The notes beneath the pieces are model-generated. The model was not told the DNA's origin. It made no database searches and saw only the letters and a list, made by a program, of their open reading frames with translations. A DNA stretch of 64,000 nucleotides from Chryseomicrobium sp. FSL W7-1435 (GTDB taxonomy: Bacteria; Bacillota; Bacilli; Bacillales_A; Planococcaceae), in contig NZ_CP151997.1 of NCBI RefSeq assembly GCF_038595005.1, forward strand, positions 1,674,001 through 1,738,000. The letters are read 5' to 3'. The position numbers and the translations under genes were made by a program. The stretch's first letter is position 1; each line of letters begins with the position of its first letter. Below, in pieces: positions 16,763 to 25,300 of the stretch.

Positions 16763-17237
16763 GTGGTTGTCTCAAGAAATGCTGGTGACCCTGTCACTCG
16801 TCAGTGCTATCGTCATGGGGACATTGCTTGCTATCGTTCGCAGTCGCGCAGCCAGAAAACCTGCCACTGCTAAAAAGATACTGCTGCCACCGCTCTTTAT
16901 GTCGACAGGAGCTCTCATGTTTCTGTTTCCATTCTTCCGTGTTCCTTGGATTCATGTAGCAGAAGCGCTTGCAGTCGGGATGTTGTTCTCCATCTTGCTG
17001 ATCAAGACATCCAATTTTGAGAAGCGAGACGGGGCCGTTTATTTGAAGCCATCGAAAGCGTTTGTCTTTATCTTATTTGGACTACTAGGTCTTCGCATCG
17101 TGATGAAACTAGTGTTAAGTAGTGAGATTCACGTTGGTGAGTTGAGCGGCATGTTTTGGCTACTCGCATTTGGCATGATTGTTCCTTGGCGATTAACGAT
17201 GTATAAAAAGTATAAAGACCTGCAACTGCAGGCCTAA
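16752..17237 (+). CDS. ccdC: CcdC membrane protein (YneJ-like, DUF1453)
   Basis: 161 residues with five predicted transmembrane helices, matching the CcdC/YneJ family encoded downstream of ccdA in Bacillus. Its biochemical role is not established; it accompanies cytochrome c maturation genes. ATG 16752 is preferred to ATG 16737 because GAGGTG (16739-16744) lies 7 nt before it. It overlaps the thioredoxin-like gene by 11 nt. The FRVPWIHVAEALAVG segment and the LLAFGMIVPWRLTMYKK tail are intact. A convergent terminator follows directly. Confidence 0.8.
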   Translation: MIFEWLSQEMLVTLSLVSAIVMGTLLAIVRSRAARKPATAKKILLPPLFMSTGALMFLFPFFRVPWIHVAEALAVGMLFSILLIKTSNFEKRDGAVYLKPSKAFVFILFGLLGLRIVMKLVLSSEIHVGELSGMFWLLAFGMIVPWRLTMYKKYKDLQLQA

Positions 17238-17238
17238 T

Positions 17239-17282
17239 AAAAAGACCGTATTCTCCCTGAGTGGAGGATACGGTCTTTTTAT
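17239..17282. terminator. Bidirectional terminator between ccdC and the DUF2621 gene
   Basis: 16-bp stem (17241-17256 with 17263-17278, one G-T pair, loop CTGAGT) with A-run before and T-run after. The minus-strand gene ends at 17282, so both converging units can stop here. Confidence 0.85.
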
Positions 17283-17710
17283 TAGTTAAAATAGGCTTCA
17301 TACGGCGCAAGATCAATTTGAAGTTCATCCATCTTCTTGCGTAAAAATTTGTGATCTCGTTTCGGTGTAGCCAGAATGTAGCCGCGAATCAAAAGCTCTT
17401 GTGTAATCGTCGGTGCATTCTCTTCTAGCGCCAGCTGACCAATTCGGCCTGCAATCTTTTGTTTGGCTACAGGACGGAACAATTCTGGCACCGGTGCTAC
17501 TAATTCATTCAACAGTGCTTTTTGTTCATCTGACCACAAATGAATGGTTTTATCGACATAATAGGATTCCCAATCTAAATCAGATTTGCCATCCTCTTTC
17601 GGTAATGCTTTTAAAAACTTTCGGAACATGAAATAGCCACCAATGGCCATAAGCGATATTAAGATAACTACCCAAAACAATATAAACCAAAGAAACCAGC
17701 CATCTAACAC
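17282..17710 (-). CDS. DUF2621 membrane-anchored protein (YneK-like)
   Basis: 142 residues: one N-terminal transmembrane helix (about 4-29, with many Trp/Phe/Ile), then a soluble, helical domain. In B. subtilis yneK sits next to the ccdA-yneI-yneJ genes, as here in convergent orientation. The segment DWESYYVDKTIHLWSDEQKALLNEL is typical of DUF2621 as I know it. Function unknown. The start is GTG with GAGGTG 7 nt upstream. The soluble part is probably cytosolic because of the positive residues after the helix. Confidence 0.75.
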   Translation of the reverse strand: MLDGWFLWFILFWVVILISLMAIGGYFMFRKFLKALPKEDGKSDLDWESYYVDKTIHLWSDEQKALLNELVAPVPELFRPVAKQKIAGRIGQLALEENAPTITQELLIRGYILATPKRDHKFLRKKMDELQIDLAPYEAYFN

Positions 17711-17816
17711 AGTCTTTCACCTCGAGTTAAGTATACAAGGTTCTCACAAAAAATTCATCCTATCGTATCCCTTTTTCTGTGAACGTTCTATATAGGGGAT
17801 GAAGGAGGTGATACAC

Positions 17817-18032
17817 ATGGCAAGTTACCAACTGAAGAACGCAAACTTCCGCCTCATCTATGATGACGGTCTAACGGAAGACGGCAAGGTGAAGCGTCAC
17901 ACAAAGAGTTACCCGAGCATCGACGCCTCAGCATCGGCCGATCAAATGTACCAAGCGGCAGTCACGATCTCCTCTTTATCCGAGAAGGCATTGTTGCAAG
18001 CTGAAAAGCAAGAAGTAGAAGAAATCATCTAA
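17817..18032 (+). CDS. DUF1659 family protein
   Basis: 71 residues, small alpha/beta, no membrane segment. YSLIYDDG-type and KSYPSIDASASADQMYQAA segments fit the DUF1659 family, whose function is unknown. ATG 17817 is used because AAGGAGGTGAT ends about 5 nt before it; an in-frame ATG at 17799 lies before this RBS. It is the first gene of a three-gene cluster DUF1659-DUF2922-YvrJ that recurs in Bacillales. Compact reading with only 21 nt to the next gene. Confidence 0.8.
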   Translation: MASYQLKNANFRLIYDDGLTEDGKVKRHTKSYPSIDASASADQMYQAAVTISSLSEKALLQAEKQEVEEII

Positions 18033-18053
18033 TGAAGAAGGGAGGCCACTTAC

Positions 18054-18266
18054 ATGGCGAAAACATTACAACTTGAATTTGCAAATGCAACTGGTAAGAA
18101 GCTAACGGTTGCTGTAGAGGAACCGCGTGAGAATCTCACGGTGGAAGAAGTGGAAGCCGCAATGCAACAGCTCATTGAGTCCGAGGTGTTTGCAGTAGAC
18201 ACGTTAGCCGTGACAGAGTCTGTATCGGCACAAATTATCGACCGTAACGTCCAACAATTATTTTAA
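18054..18266 (+). CDS. DUF2922 family protein
   Basis: 70 residues, predicted beta-alpha-beta fold, cytosolic. The opening AKTLQLEFANATGKKLTV and the later NLTVEEVEAAMQQLIE are the DUF2922 pattern. Function unknown; it always travels with DUF1659 genes as far as I know. AAGGGAGG lies about 9 nt before the ATG. A short hairpin with a T-run follows within 6 nt, before the yvrJ-like gene, so most transcripts may end here. Confidence 0.8.
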   Translation: MAKTLQLEFANATGKKLTVAVEEPRENLTVEEVEAAMQQLIESEVFAVDTLAVTESVSAQIIDRNVQQLF

Positions 18267-18271
18267 ACTTG

Positions 18272-18303
18272 AACCTCCTCCATCTGTTGGGGGAGGTTTT
18301 CTA
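18272..18303 (+). terminator. Terminator-like hairpin between DUF2922 and YvrJ genes
   Basis: 10-bp stem (18272-18281 with 18289-18298, one T-G wobble, loop ATCTGTT) followed by TTTTC. It lies inside the gene cluster, 14 nt before the next RBS/start, so it probably lowers rather than ends expression of the last gene. Note the left arm is a CCTCC stretch that could also mask an AGGAGG RBS. Confidence 0.65.
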
Positions 18304-18316
18304 AGGAGGAAAACAA

Positions 18317-18454
18317 ATGGAGCAATGGATTACCTTAGTTCAAGAAATTGGCTTTCCTGTCGTCGTATCCTTTTATTTATTGCATAGGATCGAATCTCGG
18401 CTAGAAGCGATTCGCGATGCACTGGTAATGATTACCCCTGTCACAAAAGTGTAA
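18317..18454 (+). CDS. YvrJ family small membrane protein
   Basis: 45 residues, short but well supported: TAAGGAGGA lies 6 nt before the ATG, and the product reads as a YvrJ protein with a single hydrophobic segment (about 5-24, LVQEIGFPVVVSFYLLHRIE) followed by an amphipathic helix. The motif GFPVVVSFYLLxRIE is the family hallmark. Function unknown. Last member of the DUF1659-DUF2922-YvrJ cluster; the spacing and the hairpin upstream suggest separate control of its level. Confidence 0.8.
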   Translation: MEQWITLVQEIGFPVVVSFYLLHRIESRLEAIRDALVMITPVTKV

Positions 18455-18529
18455 GAAACAATGTGTTTCTCAGATTGAACAGTTCCTCCTAAAGGGCTAT
18501 CATTAAACGTATGACGAGGAGTGATTCAT

Positions 18530-19108
18530 TTGAAGAAACTGTTTATCTCACTTACTTTATTACTTTTGCTAGTCGCAGGCTGCGGTAACGGCTTTGAAGC
18601 ACAGACCGATTGGGAAGTTGAACCGTTCTCAGTGACGACTCATCGGGATCAACCATTGGCCCTGGAAGACTTAGAAGGGACCATCTGGTTATCGACATTC
18701 ATCTTTACAAATTGTAATACGATTTGTCCGCCAATGACTTACAACCTCTCAGATATTCAAGAATCTCTGGAACAAGAGGGAGTCGACAACTATAAAATCG
18801 TTGCGTTTAGCGTAGACCCGGATGTAGACACACCTGCTGTTCTAACAGATTATCTAGGCATGTATGAGCTAGCAGATGAGTCCAAATGGGAATTGCTCAC
18901 AGGGTACGACCAAAGCTTTATTTCCCAGCTAGCCCGCAATTCTTTTAAAGCGGTCGTACAAAATGATCCGAATTCTGATCAAGTCATTCATGGAAGCAGC
19001 TTTTACCTTGTCGATCAAGAAGGGATTGTCGTTAAAAACTATAGCGGCGTAAGTGAAGTACCTGTCGATGAAATCGTTCAAGATATGAAAGCTCTTTCTG
19101 AGCAATAG
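18530..19108 (+). CDS. SCO1/SenC copper-binding lipoprotein (YpmQ-like)
   Basis: Copper chaperone for the CuA site of cytochrome c oxidase, anchored on the outer face of the membrane. 192 residues. Signal peptide with lipobox LVAGC (Cys18), then a thioredoxin-fold domain with the copper ligands Cys62 and Cys66 (NCNTICP) and His154 (VIHGSSF). All three ligands are present, so it should be active. TTG 18530 is chosen: GAGGAGTG lies 8 nt upstream, and the GTG at 18521 is part of that RBS. Monocistronic with its own terminator. Confidence 0.9.
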   Translation: MKKLFISLTLLLLLVAGCGNGFEAQTDWEVEPFSVTTHRDQPLALEDLEGTIWLSTFIFTNCNTICPPMTYNLSDIQESLEQEGVDNYKIVAFSVDPDVDTPAVLTDYLGMYELADESKWELLTGYDQSFISQLARNSFKAVVQNDPNSDQVIHGSSFYLVDQEGIVVKNYSGVSEVPVDEIVQDMKALSEQ

Positions 19109-19116
19109 ACTCTTTC

Positions 19117-19146
19117 AAACTGCCCTCCTTGCGGGCAGTTTTTTTA
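19117..19146 (+). terminator. Terminator of the SCO gene
   Basis: Perfect 9-bp stem AAACTGCCC / GGGCAGTTT (19117-19125 with 19133-19141) and a run of T residues. Confidence 0.85.
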
Positions 19147-19198
19147 TGAGGTTATCTATAGTATGATAAGAGCAGTAAACAAAAAAGGTGAGCCGTCT

Positions 19199-19876
19199 AT
19201 GAAAAAACAAAAAAATACATCAAAAAAAATGATTCGCTTACGTCTTTGGGCACTCTTGCTCTTTTTGCCTGTCATGATAGTAGGTTATTTTGTAACAGTA
19301 ATCGGTTGGCATGAATTACGAAACATTCCTTGGGCACATGAGGTCAGTCAATTTGTCGAATCGAAAGCAATCGAGTTCAGAGATCCGGAAATTCCTGAAG
19401 AGTATATACCTGTCTACCAAGCGGCCGAAGTGGAGTACGGGGTTCCGTGGCAATTACTCGCTGCTCATCATCGCATTGAGACTCGTTTTTCAACGATGGA
19501 CCCGTTGTTGTCACCTGTAGGAGCCGAAGGGCATATGCAGTTCATGCCTTGTACATTCGTGGGGTGGACACACCCAACATGTGGCGGACTTGGACAAGGT
19601 GGGATTCCTGAAGAGGAGAAAACTGATCCTGAAGTGATTGCCTATTACGGGGGATACGGAGTGGACGGTGATGGAGATGGGGTAGCAGACCCTTATAATA
19701 TTGTAGATGCCGTTTATAGTGCAGCCAATTATCTGGGCTCAAATGGCGCGGCAGAAGGGGATCTTGAAGCGGCTATCTTTTTATATAACCGAAGTGATCA
19801 ATATGTAGAAGATGTCCTATATTTCTACACACTGTATACAGAGAACTATCCACAACAAGTGACGTTGAAGCCATAA
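19199..19876 (+). CDS. Membrane-anchored lytic transglycosylase-like protein (SLT fold)
   Basis: 225 residues. A basic N-terminus and one transmembrane helix (about 15-38) leave the remaining domain outside the cell. The domain holds the lysozyme-like HHRIETRFS motif with the catalytic-Glu position, then GHMQFMP and an ACTH-like core; it therefore probably cleaves peptidoglycan glycan strands. An Asp-rich loop (DGDGDGVADPYNIVDA) looks like an EF-hand-type calcium site, known in some goose-lysozyme-like enzymes. ATG 19199 has AAAGGTGAG upstream; the ATG at 19163 is before the RBS. Monocistronic. Which cell-wall process it serves is unknown. Confidence 0.8.
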   Translation: MKKQKNTSKKMIRLRLWALLLFLPVMIVGYFVTVIGWHELRNIPWAHEVSQFVESKAIEFRDPEIPEEYIPVYQAAEVEYGVPWQLLAAHHRIETRFSTMDPLLSPVGAEGHMQFMPCTFVGWTHPTCGGLGQGGIPEEEKTDPEVIAYYGGYGVDGDGDGVADPYNIVDAVYSAANYLGSNGAAEGDLEAAIFLYNRSDQYVEDVLYFYTLYTENYPQQVTLKP

Positions 19877-19906
19877 AAAAAGCCTCCGATGTAGGAGGCT
19901 TTTTTC
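19875..19906. terminator. Bidirectional terminator
   Basis: Perfect 12-bp stem (AAAAAAGCCTCC, 19875-19886, with 19894-19905), loop 7 nt, symmetrical A and T runs. It lies between the convergent transglycosylase gene and GlsB-like gene. Confidence 0.9.
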
Positions 19907-19907
19907 A

Positions 19908-20162
19908 TTATGATGCTTTACGCATTGATTTTAAGATAAATGATACGATGAAGACTACAAGAATCGCACCGATTAAAGCTGGAATAATAGCGATGCCGGC
20001 AACAACTGGTCCTAAATCTGAGAACAGCATGCCTCCAACCCAAGCACCAATAATACCTGCAATGATGTTACCGATAATACCACCAGGAATATCTTTACCA
20101 AGAATAAGTCCAGCTAACCATCCGATGATACCACCAACGATTAAGTATAAAATGAATCCCAT
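19908..20162 (-). CDS. GlsB/YeaQ/YmgE family membrane protein
   Basis: 84 residues with three Gly-rich transmembrane helices (FILYLIVGGIIGWLAGLI and following). This is the transglycosylase-associated/GlsB family, small stress-related membrane proteins; biochemical function is not known. The GGIIGNIIAGIIGAWVGG repeat-like middle is the family signature. AAGGAGTG-type RBS just before ATG. The gene is single, convergent with the transglycosylase. In Gram-positives related genes are often under sigma-B control; I saw no clear sigma-B site here. Confidence 0.85.
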   Translation of the reverse strand: MGFILYLIVGGIIGWLAGLILGKDIPGGIIGNIIAGIIGAWVGGMLFSDLGPVVAGIAIIPALIGAILVVFIVSFILKSMRKAS

Positions 20163-20248
20163 TTTCCTTCACTCCTTGTCTAATGTTATTGTATGAGTAC
20201 ACTCTTTAAATATCCTTAGACAACAAGTTATAAACCTATTTATAAAAA

Positions 20249-20791
20249 TTATTTTAAAATTGCTCCAAGAGTCGTTTCAAAATGGCGTAATGCCCACTCA
20301 TGTCCTTGCGGGTCAAACGAGGCAACGGCATCTTTATGAATGATAATTTGGTAGCCAAGGTTATACGCATCAACTGCTGTATGAAGAACGCAAATGTCTG
20401 TGCAGACGCCTACGATATGAACAGTCGTCACATGACGCTCGCGCAGATACTGATCAAGGTTTGTTCCTGCAAATGAACTGTAACGACGTTTATCCATCCA
20501 ATAAACCGCATCTTGGTTCTCCTGATAGAAGTGATCAAGTGAACCGTATAACTTTCTACCAAGTGTTCCTTCTATATTGTGAGGAGGGAACAGGGGTGAT
20601 TCAGGATGGAACGGATCCTCTCGAAAGTGAAGGTCAACAGGAAAAACGATGACACGATCAGCTTCTTTGAACGAATGGCATAATTCAACTATCTTAGACT
20701 CAATCGCCTGACCAGGTTTGCCGCAAGTCAATGCACCATCCTCTGCAACAAAATCATGCGTATAATCAACTACTAATAGAGCTTCCGTCAT
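20249..20791 (-). CDS. pncA: Nicotinamidase/isochorismatase-family hydrolase (PncA/YueJ-like)
   Basis: 180 residues, the PncA length. It hydrolyses nicotinamide to nicotinate for NAD salvage, in the cytosol. The catalytic triad is visible: Asp in LLVVDYTHDF, Lys in WMDKRRYSSF and Cys in GVCTDICV. The metal site Asp-x-His with a second His is in FPVDLHFREDPFHPE. Start placed at ATG 20791, because AAAGGA lies 8 nt before it; ATG 20800 is inside the RBS. Single gene. Another isochorismatase-like substrate cannot be ruled out, but the residues fit nicotinamidase well. Confidence 0.85.
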   Translation of the reverse strand: MTEALLVVDYTHDFVAEDGALTCGKPGQAIESKIVELCHSFKEADRVIVFPVDLHFREDPFHPESPLFPPHNIEGTLGRKLYGSLDHFYQENQDAVYWMDKRRYSSFAGTNLDQYLRERHVTTVHIVGVCTDICVLHTAVDAYNLGYQIIIHKDAVASFDPQGHEWALRHFETTLGAILK

Positions 20792-20871
20792 AAATTTCAT
20801 CCTTTCTACATAAAATATTTTTCAAATGTTCTGAAAAATTGTATACTAAAAACAAAAGGAGGTAAACAACT

Positions 20872-20979
20872 ATGGATCAGGAGATGCATAAGCGCTGGAC
20901 GAAGCACGCAACTTGGTTTGCTGCACTTCACACCCTATTTGTTGTTACTCTTACCTTTGACTTTATTCAATTTTACTAA
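20872..20979 (+). CDS. 35-residue membrane peptide, unknown
   Basis: Short ORF with strong support: AAAAGGAGGT 7 nt before ATG, a -10 TATACT at 20842-20847 with TTTTCA 17 bp upstream, and its own terminator starting at the stop codon. The product has a basic, amphipathic N-terminus (MDQEMHKRWTKHATW) and one hydrophobic helix with aromatic residues (FAALHTLFVVTLTFDFIQFY). Single-pass, likely N-in. I do not recognise the family; function unknown. It forms an independent transcription unit. Confidence 0.7.
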   Translation: MDQEMHKRWTKHATWFAALHTLFVVTLTFDFIQFY

Positions 20980-21009
20980 AAGAGTGGAAGTCCTTTCCAC
21001 TCTTTTTAC
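20979..21009 (+). terminator. Terminator of the 35-residue ORF
   Basis: 11-bp stem AAAGAGTGGAA / TTCCACTCTTT (20979-20989 with 20995-21005) and a T-run. It separates the small gene from the DinB-family gene. Confidence 0.85.
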
Positions 21010-21024
21010 TGTGAGGAGACGATT

Positions 21025-21516
21025 ATGGATACTTTACGACATTTAAACACAACACGAGATGAATTGATTCACGAGCTCCATGCCATTCCTGACACCCTGT
21101 TTTCAAAACAACCGGATAAAACAACTTGGAGCCCGCAACAAGTGACGGAACATATTGCCCTTATGGATTCTTATGTGGCGAGCCTACTGGATAGAGGGAA
21201 AGCCGTACAGAAAAAAGTGATGAAAAAACCTATTCGACTGACAACGCTTCGTTCTATCAAAGTAAAAGCGCCAGGACCTGTAGATCCTGCAACCCAAGAA
21301 AAGACAAAAGAAGATATTTATGAGCTGTTGTTTGAATCTCGTATGCAGGTACTGACACTCTATAAAAAGTTTTCAAAACTAGAAAAGCGAACGTTCGCTA
21401 TGAAACATCCTGTATTTGGTTATTTAACTGTGGAGCAGTGGTTTGACTTTCTTGGGTACCATGAGAAACGTCATTTGAAGCAGCTACGGGAAGTAGTGAG
21501 TCAGTTAAAGTTATAA
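21025..21516 (+). CDS. DinB-family putative metal-dependent hydrolase
   Basis: 163 residues, four-helix bundle of the DinB/YfiT superfamily. The three metal-binding histidines can be placed at EHIAL (about residue 48) and in the C-terminal GYHEKRHLKQ pair. Family members include thiol transferases and hydrolases, and no function can be set for this one. GTGAGGAG lies before the ATG. It is one gene between the small ORF and the aconitase promoter. A loop with many basic residues (KKVMKKPIRLTTLRSIKVK) separates helices 2 and 3. Confidence 0.78.
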   Translation: MDTLRHLNTTRDELIHELHAIPDTLFSKQPDKTTWSPQQVTEHIALMDSYVASLLDRGKAVQKKVMKKPIRLTTLRSIKVKAPGPVDPATQEKTKEDIYELLFESRMQVLTLYKKFSKLEKRTFAMKHPVFGYLTVEQWFDFLGYHEKRHLKQLREVVSQLKL

Positions 21517-21550
21517 ACAACACTTATCGAGATTAATAATTTTAATGTAA

Positions 21551-21579
21551 TTTACTTATCAAACTAGGTGGTATATGAT
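21551..21579 (+). promoter_or_regulatory. acnA promoter
   Basis: TTTACT (21551-21556), 17-bp spacer, TATGAT (21574-21579), giving a ~50-nt leader. In Bacillus this gene is controlled by CcpC, CodY and CcpA, but I could not assign those sites here. Confidence 0.55.
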
Positions 21580-21636
21580 TAATAGTGGAGAAAAGCGACA
21601 GATTGTCTCTTTCATTTATGCAGAGGAGGAAACACG

Positions 21637-24348
21637 ATGGCAAAAAGTAATTTACATCAGAGCCGTGCTTCATTCGAAGTCAATGGCAAGACGTATAACT
21701 ATTACCGACTAGCAGCTTTAGAAGAAGCAGGAATTGCAAACGTTTCACGCTTGCCTTATTCCATTAAAGTTCTTCTTGAGTCTGTACTTCGTCAATATGA
21801 CGGGTACGTGATCAAAGAAGACCACGTTGCAAAATTAGCAAACTGGGGCAAAGAAAACGACCCAGAGGCAGAAGTTCCTTTCAAGCCTTCACGCGTAATC
21901 CTTCAAGATTTTACAGGTGTTCCTGTAGTCGTAGACTTAGCCGCTCTTCGTTCAGCAATGGCTAAAATGGGTGGAGACCCTTCTAAAATCAACCCTGAAA
22001 TTCCTGTTGACCTAGTAATTGACCACTCTGTACAGGTTGATAAATACGGTACAAACGATGCGCTTCGTATAAACATGGAGCTTGAGTTTGAGCGTAATGC
22101 AGAGCGTTACCAGTTCCTTAGCTGGGCACAAAAAGCATACGACAACTACCGTGCAGTTCCACCAGCAACTGGTATCGTTCACCAAGTAAACTTAGAGTAC
22201 TTAGCGAATGTTGTCCATGCTGTTGAAAATGAAGACGGTACATTTGAAACATTCCCAGATACATTAGTCGGTACAGATTCTCATACAACGATGATCAACG
22301 GTATCGGTGTACTTGGATGGGGTGTTGGTGGTATCGAAGCTGAGGCTGGAATGCTTGGTCAACCTTCCTATTTCCCAATCCCAGAAGTTATCGGTGTACG
22401 TTTAGTTGGAGACCTTCCAAACGGAACAACTGCAACGGATTTAGCACTAAAAGTAACAGAAGTTCTTCGTAAAGCTGGCGTAGTTGGCAAATTCGTTGAA
22501 TTCTTCGGCCCAGGTGTTGTTCAATTACCACTTGCAGACCGTGCAACAATTGCTAACATGGCACCTGAATACGGCGCTACATGTGGATTCTTCCCAGTAG
22601 ATGAAGAGGCACTTGATTATATGCGTTTAACAGGTCGTGAAGAAGAAAACATTGATGTAGTTAAAGCTTACTTGCAAGCCAATGACATGTTCTTCACAGC
22701 TGATTCTGTAGAACCTACTTACACAGATATCATTGAACTAGACCTTTCAGCTATCGAGCCAAACCTTTCAGGTCCTAAACGTCCACAAGATTTGATCCCT
22801 CTTTCAGATATGAAAGAAGAGTTCAACAAAGCAGTAGTGGCACCACAAGGAAACCAAGGTTTTGGATTGACGAAAAAAGAATTCAAGAAAACTTCTGCTA
22901 TTGAATTAGCGGGTGAAAAAGTAACGATCCCTACTGGGGCTGTTGCAATCGCTGCTATCACATCTTGTACAAACACATCGAATCCATTCGTTATGTTAGG
23001 TGCAGGACTTGTGGCTAAGAAAGCAGTTGAAAAAGGATTAACACCTCCTGCTTATGTGAAAACATCATTAGCACCAGGTTCAAAAGTCGTAACAGGGTAC
23101 CTACAAGATTCAGGTTTACTTACTTCTTTAGAGCAAATCGGATTCAACCTAGTTGGTTACGGCTGTACGACTTGTATCGGGAACTCAGGTCCATTACTTC
23201 CTGAAATCGAGCAAGGTATCATCGACAACGACCTACTTGTAACATCAGTGTTATCAGGTAACCGTAACTTCGAAGGCCGTGTTCACCCATTAGTAAAAGC
23301 TAACTACTTAGCTTCTCCACCATTAGTTGTTGCTTACGCACTTGCAGGTACAGTGGATATCGATCTTCAAAATGACCCAATCGGTCAAGACCAAGACGGT
23401 AACAATGTATTCTTCAAAGACATCTGGCCAACTACAGAAGAAGTAAAAGAAGCAGTTCGTTCTACAGTAACTCCTGAGCTATTCCGTAAAGAGTATGCAC
23501 GCGTGTTCACTGAAAACGAAGAGTGGAATGCAATTGAAACTCCGGACGATGCTTTGTATGCGTTTGATGAAAATTCAACGTACATCCAAAACCCACCGTT
23601 CTTTGAAGGACTTTCAAAAGAGCCACAAGATATTCAAACATTAGCTGGTCTTCGCGTAGTGGCGAAATTTGGCGATTCTATTACAACTGACCACATTTCT
23701 CCAGCTGGAGCAATTGGGAAAGATACACCTGCTGGTCGCTACCTTCGTGAAAACGGCGTAGAGATTCGCGACTTCAACTCATACGGTTCACGCCGTGGGA
23801 ACCATGAAGTGATGATGCGTGGTACGTTTGCAAACATCCGTATCCGTAACCAAGTAGCACCAGGTACAGAAGGTGGTTACACAACTTACTGGCCAACTGG
23901 TGAGATCATGGCAATTTATGATGCTGCTATGAAGTATCAACAAGATGGAACTGGATTAGTTGTTCTTGCTGGTAAAGATTACGGTATGGGATCATCTCGT
24001 GACTGGGCTGCAAAGGGTACAAACCTTTTAGGCATCAAAACAGTAATCGCAGAGAGCTATGAGCGTATTCACCGTTCAAACCTTGTGATGATGGGTGTAC
24101 TTCCACTTCAATTCATGAAGGGCGAAAGTGCAGAAACACTTGGTTTAACTGGAACAGAAGAAATCAGCGTAAATATTGCTGAAGGCGTGAAACCACGTGA
24201 TATTCTAACTGTTACTGCAAAAGCTAAAGACGGTTCTGAAAAGACATTCCAAGTACTTGCTCGCTTCGACTCAGAAGTAGAAGTAGATTACTACCGTCAT
24301 GGTGGTATCCTTCAAATGGTACTTCGCAACAAAATGCTAGAAGCTTAA
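21637..24348 (+). CDS. acnA: Aconitate hydratase
   Basis: Citrate/isocitrate isomerase of the TCA cycle; the iron-free form binds RNA in Bacillus. 903 residues, full length for the AcnA/CitB type. The [4Fe-4S] cysteines are at [10 protein letters not shown] and in [13 protein letters not shown]; the swivel domain has [16 protein letters not shown]. Codon use is visibly different from its neighbours (fewer GC-rich codons), as for a highly expressed gene. GAGGAGG lies 7 nt before the ATG. Monocistronic with a terminator. With odhAB at 45-49 kb, two TCA-cycle units lie in this window. Confidence 0.97.
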   Translation: MAKSNLHQSRASFEVNGKTYNYYRLAALEEAGIANVSRLPYSIKVLLESVLRQYDGYVIKEDHVAKLANWGKENDPEAEVPFKPSRVILQDFTGVPVVVDLAALRSAMAKMGGDPSKINPEIPVDLVIDHSVQVDKYGTNDALRINMELEFERNAERYQFLSWAQKAYDNYRAVPPATGIVHQVNLEYLANVVHAVENEDGTFETFPDTLVGTDSHTTMINGIGVLGWGVGGIEAEAGMLGQPSYFPIPEVIGVRLVGDLPNGTTATDLALKVTEVLRKAGVVGKFVEFFGPGVVQLPLADRATIANMAPEYGATCGFFPVDEEALDYMRLTGREEENIDVVKAYLQANDMFFTADSVEPTYTDIIELDLSAIEPNLSGPKRPQDLIPLSDMKEEFNKAVVAPQGNQGFGLTKKEFKKTSAIELAGEKVTIPTGAVAIAAITSCTNTSNPFVMLGAGLVAKKAVEKGLTPPAYVKTSLAPGSKVVTGYLQDSGLLTSLEQIGFNLVGYGCTTCIGNSGPLLPEIEQGIIDNDLLVTSVLSGNRNFEGRVHPLVKANYLASPPLVVAYALAGTVDIDLQNDPIGQDQDGNNVFFKDIWPTTEEVKEAVRSTVTPELFRKEYARVFTENEEWNAIETPDDALYAFDENSTYIQNPPFFEGLSKEPQDIQTLAGLRVVAKFGDSITTDHISPAGAIGKDTPAGRYLRENGVEIRDFNSYGSRRGNHEVMMRGTFANIRIRNQVAPGTEGGYTTYWPTGEIMAIYDAAMKYQQDGTGLVVLAGKDYGMGSSRDWAAKGTNLLGIKTVIAESYERIHRSNLVMMGVLPLQFMKGESAETLGLTGTEEISVNIAEGVKPRDILTVTAKAKDGSEKTFQVLARFDSEVEVDYYRHGGILQMVLRNKMLEA

Positions 24349-24362
24349 TTCTAGAATTCAAG

Positions 24363-24396
24363 ACCCTTCTCCTGCTTACAGGAGAGGGGTTTTTCT
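24363..24396 (+). terminator. acnA terminator
   Basis: 12-bp stem with one wobble (ACCCTTCTCCTG with its partner ending GGGGTTTTT), then a T-run. Confidence 0.85.
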
Positions 24397-24541
24397 TACT
24401 TTAGAAGTGAGAATAATAAAGTTGAAATCTGCTCATTATATTGAAATAATTTATGTAAATATAAATATTATCTCAATATAACAAAACGAGAAAGTGATTA
24501 CTTTTCAATATCATGTATACTTATAAAGAGGTGAAAACTTG

Positions 24542-24961
24542 ATGATTAGTACAAAAGAAATTGAAGTACGCTATGCTGAGACGGATCAAATGGGGGTCGT
24601 CTACCATGCGAATTATTTAGTGTGGCTCGAGATGGGGAGAACGCAATTAATTAAAGATTTAGGCTTTGATTATGCGGGACTAGAGCGACAGGGGTATTTA
24701 TCGCCTGTGTTAGACGTATCTATCCAGTACAAACAAAGTGTACGCTACGGGGAAGACGTGACAGTAGCCACTTGGATTGATACCTATAGTCGGTTAAAGA
24801 CCGTATATGGTTATGAGATTCGCAAAACAGATGGCTCAGTCGCCGCTACCGCTAAAACGATGCATACTCTTGTATCAAAAGAGACCTTTCGTCCAATCGC
24901 GCTCTCCAAAGTAGACCTTGCTTGGCATACAGCGTATGAGAAAGCTTGCGTAAATAACTAA
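24542..24961 (+). CDS. yneP: Acyl-CoA thioesterase, 4HBT/hot-dog family (YneP-like)
   Basis: 139 residues, hot-dog fold, hydrolysing acyl-CoA thioesters in the cytosol. The catalytic motif YAETDQMGVVYHANYLVW, with the Asp of the 4-hydroxybenzoyl-CoA thioesterase group, is near the N-terminus. The start is ATG 24542, 8 nt after GAGGTG; the TTG just before it (24539) is possible but less likely. Its stop overlaps the start of yneQ by one base (TAATG), so the two are coupled. Same order citB-yneP-yneQ as in B. subtilis. Natural substrate unknown. Confidence 0.88.
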   Translation: MISTKEIEVRYAETDQMGVVYHANYLVWLEMGRTQLIKDLGFDYAGLERQGYLSPVLDVSIQYKQSVRYGEDVTVATWIDTYSRLKTVYGYEIRKTDGSVAATAKTMHTLVSKETFRPIALSKVDLAWHTAYEKACVNN

Positions 24962-25272
24962 TGGCCTTTGGAATTACTCGACGTGAACTTGTTGCTTGGA
25001 AGCAGAAGATCGAAGCGGGAGAGATTGGCATCTTAACGCATTATTGGTTGGATTCTCGTTTTCCACATGCAACCTCTGTGACTAAAGTAGGTGCGAGAGA
25101 TTTAAACCAGCTCGCAAGCTGGGGTGAAACGTATGGACTTCAAAAAGAGTGGATCGACCATAAGGAACATTTTCCTCATTTCGATCTTTTCGGAGAAATA
25201 CAGGAGCGTGTTTTGAAAGAAGAAGGTATGACAGAGCAATATGAAAAATTTATAACCAAAAAAAGATCCTAG
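24961..25272 (+). CDS. yneQ: YneQ-like hypothetical protein
   Basis: 103 residues, soluble, rich in Trp, His and charged residues, no known catalytic motif. The opening GITRRELVAWKQKIEAGEIG and the segment THYWLDSRFPHATSVTKVGARDLNQL recall B. subtilis YneQ, which has no known function. It is read by coupling to yneP (one-base overlap). The stop codon lies in the left arm of the terminator hairpin. The synteny yneP-yneQ-(yneR)-yneS-parE supports the name. Confidence 0.8.
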   Translation: MAFGITRRELVAWKQKIEAGEIGILTHYWLDSRFPHATSVTKVGARDLNQLASWGETYGLQKEWIDHKEHFPHFDLFGEIQERVLKEEGMTEQYEKFITKKRS

Positions 25273-25300
25273 CCTTTTTGCTCGGCTAGGAACTTTTTTT
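25267..25300 (+). terminator. ynePQ terminator
   Basis: 8-bp stem TCCTAGCC / GGCTAGGA (25267-25274 with 25284-25291), loop 9 nt, then ACTTTTTTT. It overlaps the 3' end of the convergent yneR-like gene. Confidence 0.8.
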
